Shown here: positions 9,001 to 15,993 of the stretch, piece after piece
How the letters are laid out: each line of letters begins with the position of its first letter
Position numbering within the stretch: the first letter of the stretch is position 1
Source: Ruegeria atlantica
Lineage (GTDB): Bacteria; Pseudomonadota; Alphaproteobacteria; Rhodobacterales; Rhodobacteraceae
Length of the DNA: 64,000 nt
Reading direction: 5' to 3'
Assembly: GCA_013032095.1 (NCBI GenBank)
Contig: WQBJ01000009.1
Span: 62,001 to 126,000, forward strand
Made by a program: the position numbers and the translations under genes
The notes under the pieces: model-generated
Seen by the model: only the letters and a program-made list of their open reading frames with translations
Told to the model about the DNA's origin: nothing
The model's database searches: none

Positions 9001-11400
9001 GGAAAACAGTGCCGAGGCGCCTCCGGTCGCAGCAACGGCCAGACCGCCATTCCCTCCGCCGCCACCAACGGACTGGAACAACATACCTGTCGAGCGGTTT
9101 CCGGTCGTGACAACTGTGCCTTCGAACCCCGAATCCGTTGCAACACCACTGCTGTTGAATTGGCCAACCGTAACAGTTCCGCCTTTGCCACCCGCGCTGC
9201 CGTCGCCGCCAACACCAACAGCAAGAGAGCCCGATACCGGGCCGCCCGAAACTGCAACAGAAACTGCGTACCCTCCGTTACCGCCGCCGCCGCCAACGGA
9301 TTGCAGCATGACACCGATCGCATCGTCGCCTCCGGTCTGCACCGAAGCAGAACCGCTGCCGCTGATCGACACATCCCCTCCGTCGCCGCCATTTCCTGCA
9401 GAGCCGCCGACTGACACCGAGGCCGCGCCAAACGCCCCAACGGCCACCGACACTGCACCGCCGCCATTGCCCCCGCCGCCACCGACGGATTGCGCGAACA
9501 CCCCTGTTGAACGGTCACCCGATGTCTGGATGGCAGAAGGCTGACTGCTGTCGGTGTTGGACAGAGTAACGTTGACGTCACCGCCTTTACCTCCGGCCCC
9601 GCCATCGCCGCCGATGGCCACGCCCACGAATGCACCGACCGAACCGGATGAGCCGCCGTTGCCACCGCCACCGCCGATGGACTGGGCCAATATGCCCATC
9701 GCATCGTCGCCGTCCGTCGTAATGATCCCGTCATTGACGATGGTGACCGTCGAACCGGACCCACCTCCGCTGCCGCTCCCTCCGACCGACACCATGCCGC
9801 CGGACGAGCCTCCATCACCACCGCCACCACCGATGGATTGCGCGATGATACCCCGAGCACCGTCGTCGCCGGTTACGATTTGTCCGTAATTTCTTACGCT
9901 GACTGCGGCACCCGTACCCCCCTTGGACCCGGTCCCGCCAATTGCGACCAAGCCATAGGAGTTCGCGCCGGTCCCGCCGCTGCCGCCAATCGACTGTGCC
10001 ATGACCCCGTCAGAACCTTTGCCTGAGGTCAGAATACTGCCGCTGCCCTGAACCGTGACGCTAACCGTATTGCCGCTGCCACCATTCGACCCAACACCGC
10101 CCAAAGAAAGCGAAACCAATCCACCTGCAGTGCCACCCGAACCGCCGCCGCCGCCAATCGACTGGGCTACAATCCCGCGCGAAAAGTCACCCTGTGTCTC
10201 TATCGCTCCGGCATGAGAGACCGAGACCACGCCGCCGTTGCCGCCATTATCCGCGCCGCCAATCAATGATACCAACAGATTGCCGCTGGTACCTGCGGAC
10301 CCGCCCGAGCCCCCGATGGACTGTGCGTAAATCCCGTTCGCAAAGTCGCCCGTTGTCAGAATGCTGCCGGTGGACGTTGTGTTAACGATCACGGTACCGC
10401 CACTACCGCCATAGCCACCGTCGCCAGAAGAACCCACCAATCCCCACTGCGACCCGCCATTGCCACCATTATTAGAAACGCTCAGTGCATAAATACCGTC
10501 GGCGGAATCTCCGGATGTTGAAATGGTCCCACTCTGGGTAACGGTCACATTGCCGCCATCCGCCGAGTGTCCGCCAGTGCCACCGCCCGGTGCGGCAAAA
10601 CCGCTGCCGCCGTTCCCGGCTTTACCGCTGCGACTAAATGCAAAAATACCGTCGTTGCCGTCGCCCGATGTCTGGATCGTACTGCTTGAAGTTTGGGTCG
10701 CGTTGACCGTACCGCCTTTGCCGCCATCGCCGCCGTCGCGTCCATCCCAGAAACTCAGGTAGGAATCGCCGCCACTACCGCCGTTTCCACCGACGCTGCC
10801 GATCTCCCACCCAACGTTACTAGTGGCATTGACGTTACTACTAAGGGGCTGTGTCTGCGGCGGACCATCGTCACCATCCCCACCCGATCTTGGCGGAACG
10901 ACCAATGCACCGTCCCGTCCGTTGCTACCATTCTGTCCGTAGAGAACCTGGTTCACTCCGTTGGGCCCAGAGATATTCACTGGTGGCGTTACGGTGCCTG
11001 GTGTGTCCGAACTGCTAAAGTTGCTGTTGTACTGAGACAGCGTCAGCTGCGTCGAGAGACTGGAGGTGCCAGTCGCGCCAGAGTTGCTGATTTGAGCGGT
11101 TGTTCCGCTAATAGAAACAATCTCAAATGCAAGTGGAGGATTGTCGGAATTGTAGATTGTGTCGCCGGCGTCTTTGACCAAAAAAACGTAGCCATCCGCG
11201 GTCTCGACAAAGGCTGTTGTACCGGCCGTAGGTGTCGAAGCCGGGTCAACAATCAGCGCGCTGACGGTGGTGTCCTCACCTGTCACCGGGTTGGTTACAG
11301 TGTCGCCAACCTTGGAGTCTGCTGTCGGCGCCGCAAATAAAGGTGTTGAAATCAAAGCGTAAAACGACACTGCCAAAAGCAAGCTTGATTTCTTTGTCAC
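1..11400 (-). CDS. Giant repeat-rich secreted adhesin / autotransporter-like protein, N-terminal 3800 codons (partial)
   Basis: The minus-strand frame is open from a GTG at 11400 to the left edge, so the protein exceeds 3800 residues and its C-terminus is missing. It begins MTKKSSLLLAVSFYALIST followed by PLFAAPTADS, a typical signal peptide of about 24 residues. After a non-repetitive stretch of about 180 residues come roughly 52 copies of a unit carrying GI(F/V)AQSIGGGGGNGG, spaced about 195-205 bases apart, each joined to beta-strand-like segments rich in G, S, T, V and N. The first units (10.8-9.8 kb) are shorter and more degenerate. This architecture is known from giant autotransporter-type surface proteins of alphaproteobacteria, so export to the cell surface and a role in adhesion or biofilm are inferred. 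The C-terminal barrel or secretion signal that would prove the route is outside the window. A TTG five codons upstream (11415) is an alternative start. Confidence 0.88.
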   Translation of the reverse strand, partial: MTKKSSLLLAVSFYALISTPLFAAPTADSKVGDTVTNPVTGEDTTVSALIVDPASTPTAGTTAFVETADGYVFLVKDAGDTIYNSDNPPLAFEIVSISGTTAQISNSGATGTSSLSTQLTLSQYNSNFSSSDTPGTVTPPVNISGPNGVNQVLYGQNGSNGRDGALVVPPRSGGDGDDGPPQTQPLSSNVNATSNVGWEIGSVGGNGGSGGDSYLSFWDGRDGGDGGKGGTVNATQTSSSTIQTSGDGNDGIFAFSRSGKAGNGGSGFAAPGGGTGGHSADGGNVTVTQSGTISTSGDSADGIYALSVSNNGGNGGSQWGLVGSSGDGGYGGSGGTVIVNTTSTGSILTTGDFANGIYAQSIGGSGGSAGTSGNLLVSLIGGADNGGNGGVVSVSHAGAIETQGDFSRGIVAQSIGGGGGSGGTAGGLVSLSLGGVGSNGGSGNTVSVTVQGSGSILTSGKGSDGVMAQSIGGSGGTGANSYGLVAIGGTGSKGGTGAAVSVRNYGQIVTGDDGARGIIAQSIGGGGGDGGSSGGMVSVGGSGSGGGSGSTVTIVNDGIITTDGDDAMGILAQSIGGGGGNGGSSGSVGAFVGVAIGGDGGAGGKGGDVNVTLSNTDSSQPSAIQTSGDRSTGVFAQSVGGGGGNGGGAVSVAVGAFGAASVSVGGSAGNGGDGGDVSISGSGSASVQTGGDDAIGVMLQSVGGGGGNGGYAVSVAVSGGPVSGSLAVGVGGDGSAGGKGGTVTVGQFNSSGVATDSGFEGTVVTTGNRSTGMLFQSVGGGGGNGGLAVAATGGASALFSGNVSVGIGGQAGSAGNGGDVQVYTKADVTTTGTNSSAMIAQSVGGGGGNGGGSIAAGISASGGAAVGINVGVGGDGGGAGIGGDVTLIAGGNTIETSGAFSSGVVAQSVGGGGGNGGYSIGASADIGGAAAGSVSVALGGQAGGGSAGGAVTAQVDSDVTTRGDDSGAVVVQSVGGGGGNGGFSVAAGLAAGGAGAGTVDVGLGGDGGSGGIGGNVTGVRVNGDVRTEGLRSTGVVIQSIGGGGGNGGFNVTAGVAAAGAGAGSIGVGLGGNGSVGGNGGVVEGQVAGNVTTISDNSSGVVFQSIGGGGGNGGFNVTAGIAGAGAGGGAVTVGLGGGGSGGGIGQSVTGRVTGSVSTGGADATAVLAQSVGGGGGNGGFNVSASLAGAGVASGAVSVGLGGDGGSGAVGGSVNLTTTNSIVTAGDRSSGIVAQSIGGGGGNGGFNVSGTGAGAGVGSGAVSVGLGGTGAGGGNGGTVSLTSGGTILTQGDSATAFLAQSIGGGGGNGGFNVSASVQGSGTAGGAVSVGLGGSGGGGGDGNTVIATSNKAVETRGDQSSGVVAQSIGGGGGNGGFNVAPVLSGAGTASGAVSVGLGGSGDTGGKGGNVTLTSNGTILTDGFASSGFVAQSIGGGGGNGGFNVAPTLSGAGTGAGSVSVGLGGSGDGGGDGSQVTARSTADVVTKGDASVGILAQSVGGGGGNGGFNVSPALAGAGTGSGAISVGLGGSGGSGGNGGVVGLTVQNSVQTEGAQSSAVVAQSIGGGGGNGGFNVSASVGGAGTGSGAAAVGLGGRGTGGGDASAVTANVTGNLITLGDTSSGLLAQSVGGGGGNGGMNISVAVAAAGTGSGGASVGLGGASGTGGNGGTAEATLTGNVSTQGDESGGVIVQSLGGGGGNGGMNVSATVTVAGTGSGGASVGLGGSGGDGGNSDTATGTVIGNVSTAGDNSGGVLVQSAAGGGGNGGLNVSAAVNLSGTGGGAVGVGIGGSGGDGGNASSVTGSVTGDVTTTGENATGVLVQSVGGGGGNGGVNISGALNIARTGSGAAGIGVGGFGGDGGTSAVVDNTFDGNVSTSGARSAGIIAQSLGGGGGNGATNISGAISVASNFSGGLGIGVGGFGGSGGAADSVTQRVTGNVSTAGDDSIGILTQSLGGGGGNGGTNISAALSLSRSTNAAVGIGVGGFGGGGANAGSLVQSTVTGGVLTSGDRSTAVLTQSLGGGGGNGGTNISATLGITQQNGGAISLGVGGFGGGAGNAGEVISTLRSSTDGSVTTSVVTTGVDSIGVMAQSVGGGGGNGGLNVSGAVNLTGKSGAAVGLGLGGFGGGGGDAGAVTLDVESDVVTAGDGGHGLFAQSLGGGGGTGGVNISGTLALTKPSGSDTIFSVAAGVGGFGGSGGNASAVDLDYTGNIQAVPMVEQSDGTFEVDESKGASGIIAQSIGGGGGDGGTNVSGGIAISGKPGAGQTDSSKSYAVVVGVGGFGGGGGDAANVDVNIGAGSTIMAHGTGQSGLLAQSVGGGGGNGGLNVSGGIVSDSSLIVGVGGFAGDGGKAGDVTVTSQADITVTTNPDDISIPDETTFEDKLRDFLGDTIVDETEELASTYGLERLFIDMGVFNEEKPDTDGSAGLLAQSIGGGGGNGGLNVSGGIALSKDGKIPSVTFGVGGFGGDGNVSGDVTVNHAGTVSVAGNWKHGVLAQSIAGGGGNGALNVTGQLNYGDSNNSDGKTDLSIVGGLGGHGGTGTDAGDVSVTQTGAISTNGYHARGIFAQSIGGGGGTGGINATFVGTKDSSPIAMGIGGFGGGGGDAGDVTVARGTSAAAAGTITTDGVGSHGIEASSIGGGGGDAGINAVVGISKTTGNQSNGGTGDSTDRKTPTNSGVDDSVIANYNAVLDELEGKVNPADSSGTKTGMSAVIAIGGDAGTAGDGGTVNIDHYGDILTKQDSSHGVFGQSIGGGGGNAALNLAFAYELSSDQTNKGFGLAVGGGTGEGGIGGSVDVRNTGDITTLGADSHGLFAQSVGGGGGNAGYNSASTSVDGGNVNIQIGRTGGTGGSGGDVYASSDGIVSTSGDRSYGFFAQSIGNGGGNSSSISASIGTPKTGDSKGNKASVSVGLAGGTGGAAGDVTSVVAGTVVTEGDDAHAVFAQSVGGGGGNGGKASNSAGGGISASLSIGGTGGTGGIGGEVDVTSSARIATLGERSIGLLAQSVGGAGGTGGMVQAGQGNLDTIKSFVNPSTVGTAASINIGGTGGDGMTSGTVTVVNDGMITTAGAMAHGIYAQSVGGGGGMGGLVENRIINLRKEIGNTATISVGGNGGTGATSAAVSVTNRDVIQTTGDKSIGIYAQSVGGGGGDAQQVRNIILGRSSEGSTTNAILIGGTGGTGGSGSTVTVTNEVDGNILTTGKESHGIFAQSVGGGGGNGGSTISVDGRYGGAEASTRRALQFGLGGSGGIGGTGSNVVVTNDGTIVTTGEGAHGIFAQSVGGGGGNGGSSITGTLRLKTGDSSSPTAQLNIGGSGGSGNVAGNVAVTNTGDIRVDGASAYGIFAQSVGGGGGNGGLAVAMDVNDLKNTMTGKSYSKIAIGGSGGSGSDGGDVTVNHTGSIVVNAENGFGIYAQSVGGGGGNAGYSVSSPLVSALDYVISQALGAREGATGSVGTVIVNSTGDILVNGAGSEAVFAQSVNGGGGNVDTTVNFKTSGTGTTGSIVSSDIALGGDEVSGTAGSQVTQSHNGDIATTSDRSTALMLQSVGGGGGTAATTVDVQDGDSIDITARLGAINTDDASGGNVDGSRTGDVGTDGAFSSAGAVQSIGGGGGKLVLNSNGDGQAGIEKAASVILGSDPSFRNDGGDIDLSLNGNVFTSGNASYGQSVQSIGAGGGEVVISGLGFVDVTLGAQDDSTGDGGNIEFTNVGDVTTSGIGSHGFVLQSIGGGGGLVATDMDPSQVTVNLSTANGGNGGDISFSQSGNILTTGENAIGVVAQSLGGGGGMVDSVFRGAAGGVGSGGAIDMA
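61..10500 (-). repeat. Tandem coding repeat array, about 52 units of ~65 codons
   Basis: The Gly-rich core AQSIGGGGGNGG recurs at about 80, 240, 405, 595, 780, 980, 1170, 1370, 1570 and so on up to 10310. On the plus strand each copy appears as CCGCC-rich sequence followed by GATGGATTG or a close variant. Spacing is near 195-205 bases through most of the array, falls to about 160 near the 10 kb end, and is longer around 3150-3490 and 4100-4450, where extra sequence is inserted. The Gly tracts use mixed GGC/GGT/GGA codons, so the units are similar but not identical. The antisense Pro-rich frames keep one phase from base 5 to base 10762, which argues against any frameshift in the array. Confidence 0.88.
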
Positions 11401-11684
11401 TCTTGCACCCCGCAAACAATATAACCAAACAAATGGGGGGCAAGCCGCGTTCGCGCAGAACGGCAACCTACAAGGCGAACTCTCCCCATCACACCTCGCT
11501 GCAGGATAAACGCAAGATTAAGGGGATAATTCGATTAAAGTTCTCTCTTTAGGAGTTACTTGCCGCCCATTGCTTAAATGCAACAATTTGGGGCTTCTTT
11601 TCTGTCATTTTGATACTCAACCCATGGCTGAACAAATTTTGAGCCCCTAACAGCTCATTCAAGCAGAGTTTGAAGTTCGAAAAT
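11401..11684. other. Intergenic region upstream of the giant adhesin
   Basis: No convincing gene lies in these 284 bases. The adhesin GTG at 11400 has a GGGG run about 8 bases upstream as its only ribosome-binding candidate. AT-rich sequence at 11520-11640 is the likely place for its promoter, but I could not define -35/-10 boxes. A GGGGCT (about 11590) and an AGCCCC (about 11643) form a distant inverted pair that may be part of a terminator for the Ldh_2 operon, which ends at 11685. Confidence 0.4.
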
Positions 11685-12695
11685 TCAACTTAAAAGTGCT
11701 TTGATTTTAGCAAGCGTTGCGGTGCTCACCTCCACGCCTTCCGTATCAGCGAGTTGCCGCTTGGCACGACGTCCATCGCCGGGAATATGCGCCCCTTCCT
11801 GAGATCGGATGGCCTCAACAAGGTTTAAAACACCACTTTCAAACAGGCCGTTCGCAGTGACACCGGGATCGATCGCGATGAAGAACTGGCCAGTTCTTGG
11901 AGGGCCGCCCGCTGTACCGGAAAAAGGCGACGCATTGATCCCTAACGTGGCACCCGTCAGAGCCGCCGCCAGGAGTTCTGTCATAAGCGCAACCCCCACC
12001 CCTTTGTAACCGCCTGATGGGGCCATCGACCCTTTCAAGCCCACAGCGGGGTCGGTTGTCGGGTTGCCATCCGGGTCCAGCGCCCACCCGACCGGAATTG
12101 GTTTACCCTCGCGCGCATGTTTCATGACTTCGCTCTTGGCGATGGTGCTGGCGCTTTGGTCAATCAGTAGCGCGGGCTGCCCGTCCGAACCCGGCACCGC
12201 AATGGAAAACGGATTGGTTCCGACAACGGGCTTCGAGCCGCCCGAAGGCGCAATTGAGGCGGGGGCATTTGTAAAGCCCAACGCAACCAGTCCGGCCTGT
12301 GCGAGCCGATAGGTGTGATAGCCTAAGACTCCGCAGTTATAGCTGTTTTTCACAGCCAGAACCGCCACGCCTTGTTCACGGACTGCGGGGATTAAAGTCT
12401 GAAAGCCCAGATCAATAGCGGGGTGGGCAAATCCAGTCGCTGCATCGACGGTCACGACGCCAGGCTTGGGGCGTTCCAGCACCGGTGTGGCCCGACCATC
12501 GACCTTCCCACACTGCACATGCTCACAATATATCGGGATGTAGGCCAGCCCGTGACTTGCGACGCCATCGGCTTCGGTCGCCGCGGTAGCCTGGGCGAGT
12601 GGTCGCGCGTTAGCGTCGGTAGTACCAGCAGCCACCAAAGCGCGGAAGGACAGGTCTTCGATTTCAGACAAGCTAAGAGTCCGTGTTTCGCTCAC
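11685..12695 (-). CDS. Ldh_2 (malate/L-lactate dehydrogenase) family NAD(P)H-dependent oxidoreductase
   Basis: A 336-residue protein with the Ldh_2 family signatures: EADGVASHG with the catalytic-type His48, VGTNPFSIAVPG at 159-169, and KGVGVALMTELLAAALTGA near the C-terminal third. Members reduce or oxidise 2-keto/2-hydroxy acids or cyclic imines such as delta1-pyrroline-2-carboxylate and delta1-piperideine-2-carboxylate, and also act on ureidoglycolate and sulfolactate. It is the last gene of a five-gene minus-strand operon, 12 bases after the DUF3726 gene. The ketoglutarate-semialdehyde-type dehydrogenase at the head of the operon makes a hydroxyproline- or imino-acid-like route plausible, but the substrate is not shown by the sequence. 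The family assignment is firm; the reaction is inference. Confidence 0.82.
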   Translation of the reverse strand: MSETRTLSLSEIEDLSFRALVAAGTTDANARPLAQATAATEADGVASHGLAYIPIYCEHVQCGKVDGRATPVLERPKPGVVTVDAATGFAHPAIDLGFQTLIPAVREQGVAVLAVKNSYNCGVLGYHTYRLAQAGLVALGFTNAPASIAPSGGSKPVVGTNPFSIAVPGSDGQPALLIDQSASTIAKSEVMKHAREGKPIPVGWALDPDGNPTTDPAVGLKGSMAPSGGYKGVGVALMTELLAAALTGATLGINASPFSGTAGGPPRTGQFFIAIDPGVTANGLFESGVLNLVEAIRSQEGAHIPGDGRRAKRQLADTEGVEVSTATLAKIKALLS

Positions 12696-12707
12696 TTTAG
12701 TATCCCT

Positions 12708-13337
12708 TCAATCGTTGTCAGAAACCCCGGCACCTGCACCCAGCAGGCGGGATTCTTCCGTAGCGGGGGCATAGGTGCGGTGGGCGAAACGGTTCAGCGT
12801 CGCCCAATCTTCCGGTTTGGGGTGCGCCCTTGTTTTCAAACTGTGCTGGGCCTCAAGTTCCCCGCCACGCGCAATGAAAACTCTGCTGGCCGTCGTCGGT
12901 AAGGGATCAGGGATCGAAATGCGCGTTCCATCGGTTACCAGCCGTGCATTGTCCAACTCGACAGTCAATGAACTATTCAGACCCCGTGCAGCATTTGCGG
13001 CAAAGGGCAAGAGCAGAACAGGAGCGGCCACATCTTTCATTCCTATTGCACCAGACCAAAGAAGATGCGCGCAATCGGACAATAGCGGTCCCGCCGACAA
13101 CGGGCACAGCGCACCGTCACTCTGCCATGGGCCATAAATGGCTTGCGGGCGATGACGTACAGGCTGCGACGCCAATCCTCGTTCCAGCAGCCCTGCCAGA
13201 ATACCAGCGCCATCCAGACCCTGCGCACATAACCACCGGGCGGCCTTGGATGCCTCTTCAGCCTGCCCCCAGGAATACCCCGCACCTCGGGTCGCCCGTT
13301 TGGCCAACGCTTCAAGTTCGTTCAGTGAAAAACTCAT
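12708..13337 (-). CDS. DUF3726 family protein
   Basis: A 209-residue protein beginning MSFSLNELEALAKRATRGA. I recognise it as DUF3726, a family of unknown function seen in Rhodobacterales and relatives. The ATG at 13337 overlaps the stop of the 561-residue gene in an ATGA, which favours this start over the one eight codons upstream. It has no signal peptide or membrane segment and has the alternating Ala-rich helices of a soluble cytoplasmic protein, with GYSWGQAEEASKAARWL near the N-terminus as the most conserved-looking stretch. Its place between the 561-residue protein and the Ldh_2 enzyme, with coupled translation, suggests it works with them, perhaps as a subunit or maturation partner. 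No catalytic motif is visible. Confidence 0.75.
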   Translation of the reverse strand: MSFSLNELEALAKRATRGAGYSWGQAEEASKAARWLCAQGLDGAGILAGLLERGLASQPVRHRPQAIYGPWQSDGALCPLSAGPLLSDCAHLLWSGAIGMKDVAAPVLLLPFAANAARGLNSSLTVELDNARLVTDGTRISIPDPLPTTASRVFIARGGELEAQHSLKTRAHPKPEDWATLNRFAHRTYAPATEESRLLGAGAGVSDND

Positions 13338-15019
13338 GCTGGCAACTCTGGATAGACCCACAAATCTGCGTTTTCAGTTGTTAGGTTTTCGGGATAAGGC
13401 GCACCAGCATACATACATATCCGCACCCACCGATCCGAGCGCGGATCGAAATGAGTAGCGCCGAAGAAGGAAAGCTTTGCGCGCAACATGTCCAGCGGCG
13501 ACACCGAGGCGCCGATTGTATTGTCACGGATTTCACCATAGGGCGCGCGTTGGCTCATCTGCGCACGGCGAATAGTGTGCCTGTGTTCAGGGTGATGCAG
13601 TAGAAATTCTGCCACGGGCTGCGTAGCAGAATATGACTCCATTGCAGCGTATGCCGCAGACGCATCCCGCGCGGGGGCCAGTGGTTGTTCATACTCCGCG
13701 ATTGGTTCCTCAAATCGTTCGCCCATTCTAGGTTCGAGCTTTTCTTCGGACACATACCATGCGCGGGCGCAGTTTTCCGGTTTCGCCCAGTCCAGGTCCA
13801 GCGCCCAATCATAGCTGCCACGGATTAATCCCCTTGCTTCGCCAACCAACATTTCACCATCAATGATGAAACTATCGGCGTGACCGTCAGCCATACAGGT
13901 CGCCAGTTCATCAACCAGCGCGCCATAAGGTTCAAGGATCAGCGAATTCAGCAACTCCTGCCCTTCTTCGCTCAACGCTGTTTCCGACCATTCCACCAAT
14001 CGGTGCCACGGGTATTCTCCCGTCAGATCATTCCGCTCGAGACATTCCGAAATCGCTTGCAAATCGCTTTTCAGGCTGTCCAGTTTCGCAATCTGGATCG
14101 GGTGGTCCGAACGCCACCAGGAAACCGACAAGCGGCTGCGTAGGAACACTTGCCGGAATATATCGGCCTCAGCGGGAGTCGCGCTATTCAACGACCGAAT
14201 ACGCGCAATGGCTTCCTCGCGAACAGCAATCCAATTATTGAACAGCATCGGATGGTTCACAATGAAAGGGGCCATCCCAAGGCCAGTAGAGTTCCCGATG
14301 CCCAACCAATGGGCGATGGTCGGGTCAAGCTTGGCTGTCGTTGCCCCGCCCTGAACGTCGGCCATGTGTTGGACCAAATCCCGAACAAAGGCACGCGTCA
14401 GGAACACGGACAGCATTTCCACCTGAAATGGCGCGTTGATTTCCGGACGGTCAGCGATCATTTCACGATCCGCGGCTCCGAATTTGCCCGAGCCGTAAAC
14501 GGCGGTAGTACGCATCAGATAGCCGACTTTGTATATCTGCTCCAAATCCGGCTGTTGTCCCGCGGCCAAAGCTTCCACAACATGCGTCCACAGCCGTACC
14601 GAGCGATTGGCGCGGGACAGAGACAACTCGCTTTCGCTGATGCGCCCTGCTTCTTGCAGGGGAACATTGCGTTCCAGACGGTCCAGATCATCCTGTGTCG
14701 GAATCCCATCAAATAGGGCAAAAGTGGCATCCCAGGCATCGGCGATCACCCGGTCTGACCGTTTTTCAGGCGGCAGATCATGGGCAAAGGCAACCAGCGA
14801 GTACGCACGCTCTGGCCCCTGCGCCGTATAAACCGCCCGACCAACACCTGTATCGTCAATATCAAAAACAGGCCGTGAAAATGTCCAGTTTTCCCGCGCC
14901 ATGCGACGGGTCAGTTGGCGCATGAAACTGAGGCGGCATTGATGCAAAGATCCCAACCGCGAAAGGCGCATCACCTGTTCCGGTGATCTGCGTGCGATAT
15001 GGGTGCCGTGGTCCGTCAT
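13334..15019 (-). CDS. Uncharacterised 561-residue protein of the DUF3726 operon
   Basis: I do not recognise this protein. It is soluble, acidic, 561 residues long, without signal peptide, membrane segment or nucleotide-binding loop. Notable stretches are AVYGSGKFGAADREMI near 175-190, HWLGIGNSTGLGMAPFIVNH near 245-265, and a C-terminal SFFGATHFDPRSDRWVRICM. The GIGNSTGLGMAPFIVNHP stretch is the kind of Gly-rich loop flanked by His that could bind a ligand or metal. Its ATG overlaps the dipeptidase stop (ATGA at 15016-15019) and its stop overlaps the DUF3726 start, so it is made stoichiometrically with both. The pairing with DUF3726 suggests a two-subunit enzyme. Function unknown. Confidence 0.75.
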   Translation of the reverse strand: MTDHGTHIARRSPEQVMRLSRLGSLHQCRLSFMRQLTRRMARENWTFSRPVFDIDDTGVGRAVYTAQGPERAYSLVAFAHDLPPEKRSDRVIADAWDATFALFDGIPTQDDLDRLERNVPLQEAGRISESELSLSRANRSVRLWTHVVEALAAGQQPDLEQIYKVGYLMRTTAVYGSGKFGAADREMIADRPEINAPFQVEMLSVFLTRAFVRDLVQHMADVQGGATTAKLDPTIAHWLGIGNSTGLGMAPFIVNHPMLFNNWIAVREEAIARIRSLNSATPAEADIFRQVFLRSRLSVSWWRSDHPIQIAKLDSLKSDLQAISECLERNDLTGEYPWHRLVEWSETALSEEGQELLNSLILEPYGALVDELATCMADGHADSFIIDGEMLVGEARGLIRGSYDWALDLDWAKPENCARAWYVSEEKLEPRMGERFEEPIAEYEQPLAPARDASAAYAAMESYSATQPVAEFLLHHPEHRHTIRRAQMSQRAPYGEIRDNTIGASVSPLDMLRAKLSFFGATHFDPRSDRWVRICMYAGAPYPENLTTENADLWVYPELPA

Positions 15020-15993
15020 GGCTGCATCGGTCCGAAGTTTTCGGCAAAGAATCGATACCAGTTGAGCCCCATGATGCCCGCTACTTCCTCGTCACTCATT
15101 CCGGTTTTCTGCAGGCCGTTTTCAATTTGGCCGAAATCGCGATTGTCCCGGAACCATTCTGGCATGGGTGGGAAACCCGGATTGCTGGCCGATCCTTCAC
15201 CGTAGTCGATCTGTTTCGTCCAACGCCCGACCCGCATCCATTCGACCACCGAGTCCGGCTGATCCTGACACAGATCAGTCCCTATCCCCAAACTCTGAAC
15301 ACCGTACTTTTCCGCGGTTCGGGCAATCATTTCGCAAAAACTTTCCAGCGTACATTCGGACTTTGCCTTCAAATGATGAGGATAAGCCGAAAACCCCAGC
15401 ATCCCACCGTTTTCGGTGACCGCCCGGATCACATCGTCGCGTTTATTGCGCAACGCGGGGGCCCATTCATGAGGGTTTGCGTGCGTGATGGCGATAGGGC
15501 GCTCAGACAGTTCGGCTGCTTCGATGGTGGAACGGTCGGCGGAGTGGCTCATATCCACAACCAGGCCCACGCGGTTCATTTCTTTAATGACCTGTCGGCC
15601 CATGCGCGTAATCCCGGTGTCCTCGGCCTCGTAACAGCCAGTGGCCAGCAGGGATTGGTTGTTATAGGTCAGCTGCATGAAACGTGCTCCCAGCGTGTGC
15701 ACGATTTCCACCAGACCGATGTTGTCTTCGATGGGTGATGGGTTCTGAAAGCCAAAGAAAATCGCCGTGCGCCCAGTCTCGCGGGCGGTGTCGATGTCGC
15801 TAGCCCAGAGACCCTTCATGATCAGGTCAGGATATTGTTCGAACCATCGGTTCCATTTCTCGAAATTGAGGACCGTTTCGCGGAAGTTCTCGTGATAGGC
15901 GATGGTGACGTGAACTGCGTCCACGCCGCCCTCACGCAATTGGCGGAAGATCTTTTCCGACCAGTTGGCATATTGCAGCCCATCGATGCGCAT
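15016..15993 (-). CDS. M19 (membrane dipeptidase) family protein with divergent metal site
   Basis: A 325-residue TIM-barrel amidohydrolase of the renal-dipeptidase family. Family features are DMSHSADRSTIEAAELS, PIAITHANPHEW (the two C-terminal metal-type histidines) and LGIGTDLCQD. The N-terminal H-x-D zinc motif of ordinary members is replaced by DGLQYANWS, and the bridging Glu position reads FFGFQNPSPIEDN, with Gln in place of Glu. It is therefore unlikely to be a standard dinuclear dipeptidase; a mononuclear hydrolase for another amide or lactone is possible. The ATG at 15993 forms TGATG with the aldehyde dehydrogenase stop; a GTG at 15996 is the alternative start. Second gene of the operon. 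Confidence 0.75.
   Translation of the reverse strand: MRIDGLQYANWSEKIFRQLREGGVDAVHVTIAYHENFRETVLNFEKWNRWFEQYPDLIMKGLWASDIDTARETGRTAIFFGFQNPSPIEDNIGLVEIVHTLGARFMQLTYNNQSLLATGCYEAEDTGITRMGRQVIKEMNRVGLVVDMSHSADRSTIEAAELSERPIAITHANPHEWAPALRNKRDDVIRAVTENGGMLGFSAYPHHLKAKSECTLESFCEMIARTAEKYGVQSLGIGTDLCQDQPDSVVEWMRVGRWTKQIDYGEGSASNPGFPPMPEWFRDNRDFGQIENGLQKTGMSDEEVAGIMGLNWYRFFAENFGPMQP

Noticed and set aside
61-10500. Regular repeats as a CRISPR array
   Set aside because: The period is about 200 bases, the repeats are coding and imperfect, and no cas genes are near.
5-10762. Many plus-strand frames rich in Pro (PPPPPTDCA-like) across the first 11 kb
   Set aside because: They are the antisense of the Gly-rich repeats of the minus-strand adhesin; they share one phase because the real frame is unbroken, and they lack ribosome-binding sites.
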